Assembly: GCF_016123485.1 (NCBI RefSeq)
Contig: NZ_JADCKQ010000009.1
Coordinates: 62,001-126,000, forward strand
Length of the DNA: 64,000 nucleotides
Direction: 5' to 3'
Source of the DNA: Halocynthiibacter styelae
GTDB lineage: Bacteria > Pseudomonadota > Alphaproteobacteria > Rhodobacterales > Rhodobacteraceae
Below are positions 60,438 through 64,000 of this stretch, piece by piece (the first letter of the stretch is position 1; every line of letters begins with the position of its first letter). The translations under genes were made by a program, and so were the position numbers. A model generated the notes under the pieces. The model did no database searches. It was not told where the DNA came from and was given only the letters and a program-made list of their open reading frames with translations.

Positions 60438-61748
60438 TTGCCGGACATCACGGGAAGCTCTCAATCCGACGTGATTGTGGTTGAAAATGACACCGGCACG
60501 CTGAATGGCGCGCAGGTCGCCGGGCCGATCGTTAATATCACCGCGCGTCTCGGCGACGATCAGGTCACAATCAACAACAGCACTATCTCTGGGGACATTC
60601 TGACGCAAAGCGGAAGCGACACAGTTTCCATTACGGATTCCACCGTGAATAATGCTGCGCTGGGGGGAGACAATGACACGCTGACAGTCAGCGGATCCAC
60701 GATTACGGGCGTGCTGTCCGGGAACGTTGGGGATGATACCTTCACGATTACAGATTCTGATGTTGCCTCTATTTCCCTCGGCGGCGACAATGACACGCTG
60801 ATCTTTGAGAACTCGACCTCGACCGGTACTATTGGTGGCAACGTCGGAGAGGATCACATCATTGTCCGGGGATCACAGGTTGCGTCTGTTGGCCTTGGTA
60901 TTGATGATGATATGCTGACGCTGATTGATAGCACAGTGACCGGCGGTCTGTCTGGCAGTTCAGGATTTGACATCCTGAATTTGCCTGCGGGGACCGCCAT
61001 TCAGGACAACACCCACGGTGCCATTCTGGTGGCAGCCAACGGCAGCTATCCCCTGTCAAGAGGCACTCTGACACTGCCGACCGGTCAGGTTGTTACCTAC
61101 AGCACATTTGAAGAGGCACGGGGACTAGTTTGTTTTGTTGGTGGCACAATGATCGAAACGGACAAGGGTGAGATAGCCATCGAAAATCTGCGACCGGGGG
61201 ATATGATCGCCACGCTGGACCAGGGGTTTCAGCCACTGCGCTGGATCGGAACCCGCCACATCAGTGCAGACACCATGGCCAGGACTCCTGCTTTCCGCCC
61301 GGTCTGCATCCAGGCAGGGGCGCTTGGGCATAATATGCCAACCCATGATCTTTACCTTTCGCCACAGCACAATGTGCTGATCCGGTCAAGAATTGTCGAA
61401 CGTATCTGCGAGGCTGAAGAAATTCTGATCCCTTGCCTGAAACTTGCCGGACAGCCAGGAGTTGAACGTCCAGACACTGAGGGAAGTATAACATACTATC
61501 ACCTGTTGTTTGACGCGCATCACATCATCCGCAGTGCAGGTGCCTGGACGGAAAGCTTTTTTCCCGGCCCTCTTGCGATGAAAAGCATTACTGCAGAAGA
61601 TCGCCGCGACATCCGCCGCATTCTGCAAACACCGAACCATGAATGCCCAAACTTGCCGCCTGCTCGTCCACAGGTCCGCAAAAACAAAATCGTGCAGGAA
61701 CTGCTGCGGTGTCACAAGAAAAACGCCAAGGTCCTTGTCAGCGCATAA
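60438..61748 (+). CDS. Hint-domain protein with N-terminal beta-repeat region
   Basis: A 436-residue protein. Residues about 35-180 consist of six or so 21-22-residue repeats of the type GGDNDTLTVSGSTITGVLSG, with Asp and Gly as in parallel beta-roll secreted proteins. From Cys232 (CFVGGTMIETDKGEIAIENL) a Hint domain follows: PGDMIATLDQGFQPLRWIG, LYLSPQHNVLI and DAHHIIRSAGAWTESFFPG. Such Hint proteins are frequent in Rhodobacterales; a Cys at the splice start and His in SPQHNVLI suggest self-cleavage ability. The start is TTG 60438 with GAGG upstream; no signal peptide, so export by type I secretion is possible. Its 3' end overlaps the convergent PhyH gene by 11 bases. Confidence 0.85.
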   Translation: MPDITGSSQSDVIVVENDTGTLNGAQVAGPIVNITARLGDDQVTINNSTISGDILTQSGSDTVSITDSTVNNAALGGDNDTLTVSGSTITGVLSGNVGDDTFTITDSDVASISLGGDNDTLIFENSTSTGTIGGNVGEDHIIVRGSQVASVGLGIDDDMLTLIDSTVTGGLSGSSGFDILNLPAGTAIQDNTHGAILVAANGSYPLSRGTLTLPTGQVVTYSTFEEARGLVCFVGGTMIETDKGEIAIENLRPGDMIATLDQGFQPLRWIGTRHISADTMARTPAFRPVCIQAGALGHNMPTHDLYLSPQHNVLIRSRIVERICEAEEILIPCLKLAGQPGVERPDTEGSITYYHLLFDAHHIIRSAGAWTESFFPGPLAMKSITAEDRRDIRRILQTPNHECPNLPPARPQVRKNKIVQELLRCHKKNAKVLVSA

Positions 61749-62550
61749 TACCCGCGTCCACATCGATCCATTCCGCAACACCGCCTGCACATTCCGGGCG
61801 GAAGTAGATGATGGCACGGCCATCTGGGCCGCTCTCCACACCCTCGCGCCAGGGCGCAACCCCGTGCAGCATATGACGATGCATCAGATAGGCCTCACCC
61901 GGTTGCGCAGTGACTTCAACGCGTTCGCAAGTTTCGAATACTATTTTACGTGCAGCCTGATAGGCCGCCGTGACGTCCAGCTTGTCCATGTCTTCCGGGG
62001 CGATATTTTCCAGCAAAGGCAATAACGCGTCGCGCATGATCACATGGCTTCCTGGCCAGATCACCAGTGGGCTTGCCCCTTCAGGTGCATCATTCACCGG
62101 AATACCCAGCACCCAGGCATGGGGTTCCTCAATGCGGCGCGCACGGGTTTCAGGATCGGGCCGCAACCCATCCAGATGGGCCGCATCGCGGTTGCGACGA
62201 TAGCCAAGCGCTGCCTCAGTCTCGCCTTTGCGCGGGCGTGGGTAGCCGGGCCAGACAACCGACACTTGCCCTTTATGCAAAGGCCGCGTCTGGTTGAGGT
62301 TCGCAATGAAATCCATCGCATCACAGCTCAGTGGGCCGGAATTATTCACAGCGCCCAATGCATCATTCTTCAGAGCATCCACACCAATGAACCAGGTGCC
62401 TTCGCAATCAAGCCAGGCTTTGCGCTCGGCCTCATCCTTTGATGCCGCCAGCGCCGCAGGGCTAGCGTGTTCCAGCCAGGTAAGTAAGCGTTCATCACGC
62501 GGGAATTTCACAAACCCGATACGCGTGAACTCTTCTCGCAGATTCACCAT
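61738..62550 (-). CDS. Phytanoyl-CoA dioxygenase (PhyH) family protein
   Basis: A 270-residue Fe(II)/2-oxoglutarate dioxygenase-like protein. The iron motif is HxD in DAAHLDGL (near 124-126) with a distal His in MHRHMLHGVAPWR (near 226-231) and an Arg two turns later (DGRAIIYFRPE) for 2-oxoglutarate. Substrate unknown; family members hydroxylate lipids, ectoine or natural products. It starts 7 bases inside the end of the TauE gene, so both are translated together. Confidence 0.85.
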   Translation of the reverse strand: MVNLREEFTRIGFVKFPRDERLLTWLEHASPAALAASKDEAERKAWLDCEGTWFIGVDALKNDALGAVNNSGPLSCDAMDFIANLNQTRPLHKGQVSVVWPGYPRPRKGETEAALGYRRNRDAAHLDGLRPDPETRARRIEEPHAWVLGIPVNDAPEGASPLVIWPGSHVIMRDALLPLLENIAPEDMDKLDVTAAYQAARKIVFETCERVEVTAQPGEAYLMHRHMLHGVAPWREGVESGPDGRAIIYFRPECAGGVAEWIDVDAGIMR

Positions 62551-63362
62551 CCCATGGCCTTTCGCAGCATATTCAACGCCACCAGCAACAGGAAAACACC
62601 AAACGCCCGCTTCAAAGGTTTCGGATCCATCGCATGGGCAAGCTTTACCCCGTAAGGCGTTGTTATCAAAGTCATTGCAATGATCAGGAAAAACGCCGGA
62701 ACGTTCACCGCACCCAGGGTCCAGGGCGGGGTATCAACAGGATTTGAGATCAGAAAACCGATGACCGAAGGCACCGCAATAATCACGCCAAATCCCGCCG
62801 CCGTGGCAACGGCGCGGTGGATCGGCGTGTTATAGAGACTCATGACCGGCACGCCAAATGACCCGCCACCAATGCCCATCAGAACCGACAGGAATCCGAG
62901 GATTGGTGACAAGATCATACGCAGGATACCTGTTGGCATGGCCTCCCCCAGGCGCCATTCCGAGCGCCCGAAAGCCATATACAAACCAACCACCATGGCG
63001 AGGATACCGAAGATGCCCTGCAAGGTGGAGGACCGCAAAGACGTTGCCAGCATCACGCCGAAAACCGCGCCAACCACAATGCCCGGCAGCCAGGTTTTCA
63101 GGATCTCCCAGTCCACCGCGCCCTTTTTATTATGCGATGCGACCGAGCGCAGAGACGTCACGATGATCGTCGCCAGCGACGTCGCCAGACAGACCTGAAA
63201 CAGGCTGTCACCACCGTATCCCAGGGCGCTGAACGCATAGAAAAACGCAGGCACCAGAACAATGCCGCCCCCGACGCCCAACATGCCCGCAAGCGCCCCC
63301 GCAAAACCACCGATCACGATGAGAAGCGCCACCATGGGCAGGAGATCTGAAAGCTCGGGCAT
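62544..63362 (-). CDS. TauE/SafE family membrane transporter
   Basis: A 272-residue membrane protein with about eight helices and the family starts: GGFAGALAGMLGVGGGIVLVPAFFYAFSALG near 18-48 and the repeat GFLSVLMGIGGGSFGVPVMSLYN near 156-178. The family exports sulfite, sulfoacetate or other organic anions. It starts at ATG 63362, sharing its A-T with the dusA stop (TAATG). No sulfur-oxidation gene stands beside it, so the cargo is unknown. Confidence 0.92.
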   Translation of the reverse strand: MPELSDLLPMVALLIVIGGFAGALAGMLGVGGGIVLVPAFFYAFSALGYGGDSLFQVCLATSLATIIVTSLRSVASHNKKGAVDWEILKTWLPGIVVGAVFGVMLATSLRSSTLQGIFGILAMVVGLYMAFGRSEWRLGEAMPTGILRMILSPILGFLSVLMGIGGGSFGVPVMSLYNTPIHRAVATAAGFGVIIAVPSVIGFLISNPVDTPPWTLGAVNVPAFFLIIAMTLITTPYGVKLAHAMDPKPLKRAFGVFLLLVALNMLRKAMGW

Positions 63363-64000
63363 TATGTGGTCTCCGGTTCTGGCAGCTGTTCAAGCGCCGC
63401 GATCACAACATCCGTGCCCGCCCCGTCCTTATGCGCGTTTTCCGACAGATAGCGCCGCCACAGCCGCGCGCCGGGGCGCCCGGCAAACAGCCCCAGCATA
63501 TGGCGCGTGATCTGGTTCAACTTGCCGCCTGTCGCCAGGTGGTTGTCGATATAGGGCAGCATTTCATGCACGATCTGATCCGGCGTTTTCGCGGCGGTGT
63601 CGGCACCATAAATGCGTTGATCGGCCTCCAGCAGAATGTCAGATGGGTTGTGATAGGCAGACCGTCCGATCATCACACCGTCAAGCCCGCGATCCAGCAA
63701 ATCAACCGCTGTATCAAGATCCTGCACGCCACCGTTCAGGGAAATATGCAGATCTGGAAAGGCCTGTTTCATTTCAAACACCAGATCATAATCCAGCGGC
63801 GGAATGTCCCGGTTTTCCTTGGGTGACAGCCCCTGCAGCCAGGCCATACGCGCATGTATGGTCGCTCGCGTGCAACCAGCAGCGCGGATCTTTTCAAGGA
63901 AATCCGGCAGAATATCACGCGGCACCTGATCATCCACGCCAATGCGACATTTCACGGTCACGGGCAGATCTATGGCCTCGCGCATTGCGGTCACACATTC
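63362..64000 (-). CDS. dusA: tRNA-dihydrouridine synthase DusA (5' end outside window)
   Basis: The C-terminal 212 residues of a Dus protein. VTVKCRIGVDD, IHARMAWLQGLSPKENRDIPPLDYD (DusA catalytic-region block), ISLNGGVQDLDTA and GVMIGRSAYHNP are the FMN-binding TIM-barrel parts. DusA reduces U20/U20a in tRNA. The block HARMAWLQGLSPKENR is typical of DusA rather than DusB/C. The frame stays open to the window edge (E-C-V-T before the first internal Met). Confidence 0.95.
   Translation of the reverse strand, partial: ECVTAMREAIDLPVTVKCRIGVDDQVPRDILPDFLEKIRAAGCTRATIHARMAWLQGLSPKENRDIPPLDYDLVFEMKQAFPDLHISLNGGVQDLDTAVDLLDRGLDGVMIGRSAYHNPSDILLEADQRIYGADTAAKTPDQIVHEMLPYIDNHLATGGKLNQITRHMLGLFAGRPGARLWRRYLSENAHKDGAGTDVVIAALEQLPEPETT

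Noticed and set aside
62544-63362. TauE/SafE as part of the possible sulfinate pathway at 1414-5461
   Set aside because: It lies 57 kb away, coupled to dusA and a PhyH gene, with nothing linking it to the CoA cassette.
1-64000. CRISPR arrays, tRNA/rRNA genes, insertion sequences, integrases or prophage
   Set aside because: No repeated spacer arrays, no tRNA cloverleaf, no transposase- or integrase-like protein, and no flanking target duplications were seen on either strand.

Overview
The window looks like a chromosomal segment of a marine alphaproteobacterium of the Rhodobacterales (Roseobacter group). The indications are gene content and order: narR-narK-narGHJI, soxBDAG for sarcosine, a DddQ-like DMSP lyase cupin, ccmI-ruvX-DUF1289, a Hint-domain protein of the type common in this order, and yfgM-bamB-der. 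The sequence is moderately GC-rich and densely coded, with many ATGA/TGATG overlaps. I see no rRNA, tRNA, CRISPR array, transposase, integrase or phage gene.

Layout. 1-1349: 5' part of a TPR-like protein gene. 1414-6414: acyl-CoA cassette (class III CoA-transferase, TPP enzyme, acyl-CoA dehydrogenase-fold protein) with a divergent LysR regulator. 6402-18092: respiratory nitrate reduction (narR, narK1, narK2, narGHJI and a parvulin), with FNR-type boxes between narR and narK1, followed by a DUF2478 gene. 18830-20227: a membrane pentapeptide-repeat protein. 20386-21678: serS. 21791-24239: DMSP-lyase-like cupin, SnoaL-like protein and divergent LysR. 24244-28801: an HExxH protein, der, bamB and yfgM. 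29207-34188: RND efflux pair. 34249-38554: DUF302 protein, Atm1-like ABC exporter, LysM protein. 38871-45851: OYE-type flavin oxidoreductase, GST and a peptide-type ABC importer. 46003-49900: RarD, siderophore-interacting flavoprotein, orphan lipoprotein, superoxide dismutase. 50027-52188: three paralogous small secreted proteins and a membrane protein. 52272-58119: sarcosine oxidase operon interrupted by an unrelated membrane-anchored gene. 58387-64000: ccmI, ruvX, DUF1289, Hint protein, PhyH dioxygenase, TauE/SafE permease and the 3' part of dusA.

How the genes work together. The nar block is a complete import-and-reduction module for nitrate respiration, with its regulator reading divergently. 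No nir, nor or nos genes are present here, so what happens to nitrite cannot be said. Several other modules point to a life on organic osmolytes and organosulfur compounds: sarcosine (last step of glycine betaine breakdown), probable DMSP cleavage, and an acyl-CoA cassette whose dehydrogenase-fold member lacks the usual catalytic glutamate and may be a 3-sulfinopropionyl-CoA desulfinase-type enzyme.

The least explained items are the gene placed seamlessly between soxB and soxD with TGATG junctions on both sides, the tandem family of three small two-cysteine secreted proteins behind a palindromic promoter, the catalytically unusual acyl-CoA cassette, and several palindromic or direct-repeat operators. 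All function calls rest on reading motifs, gene order and lengths; no database search was possible.
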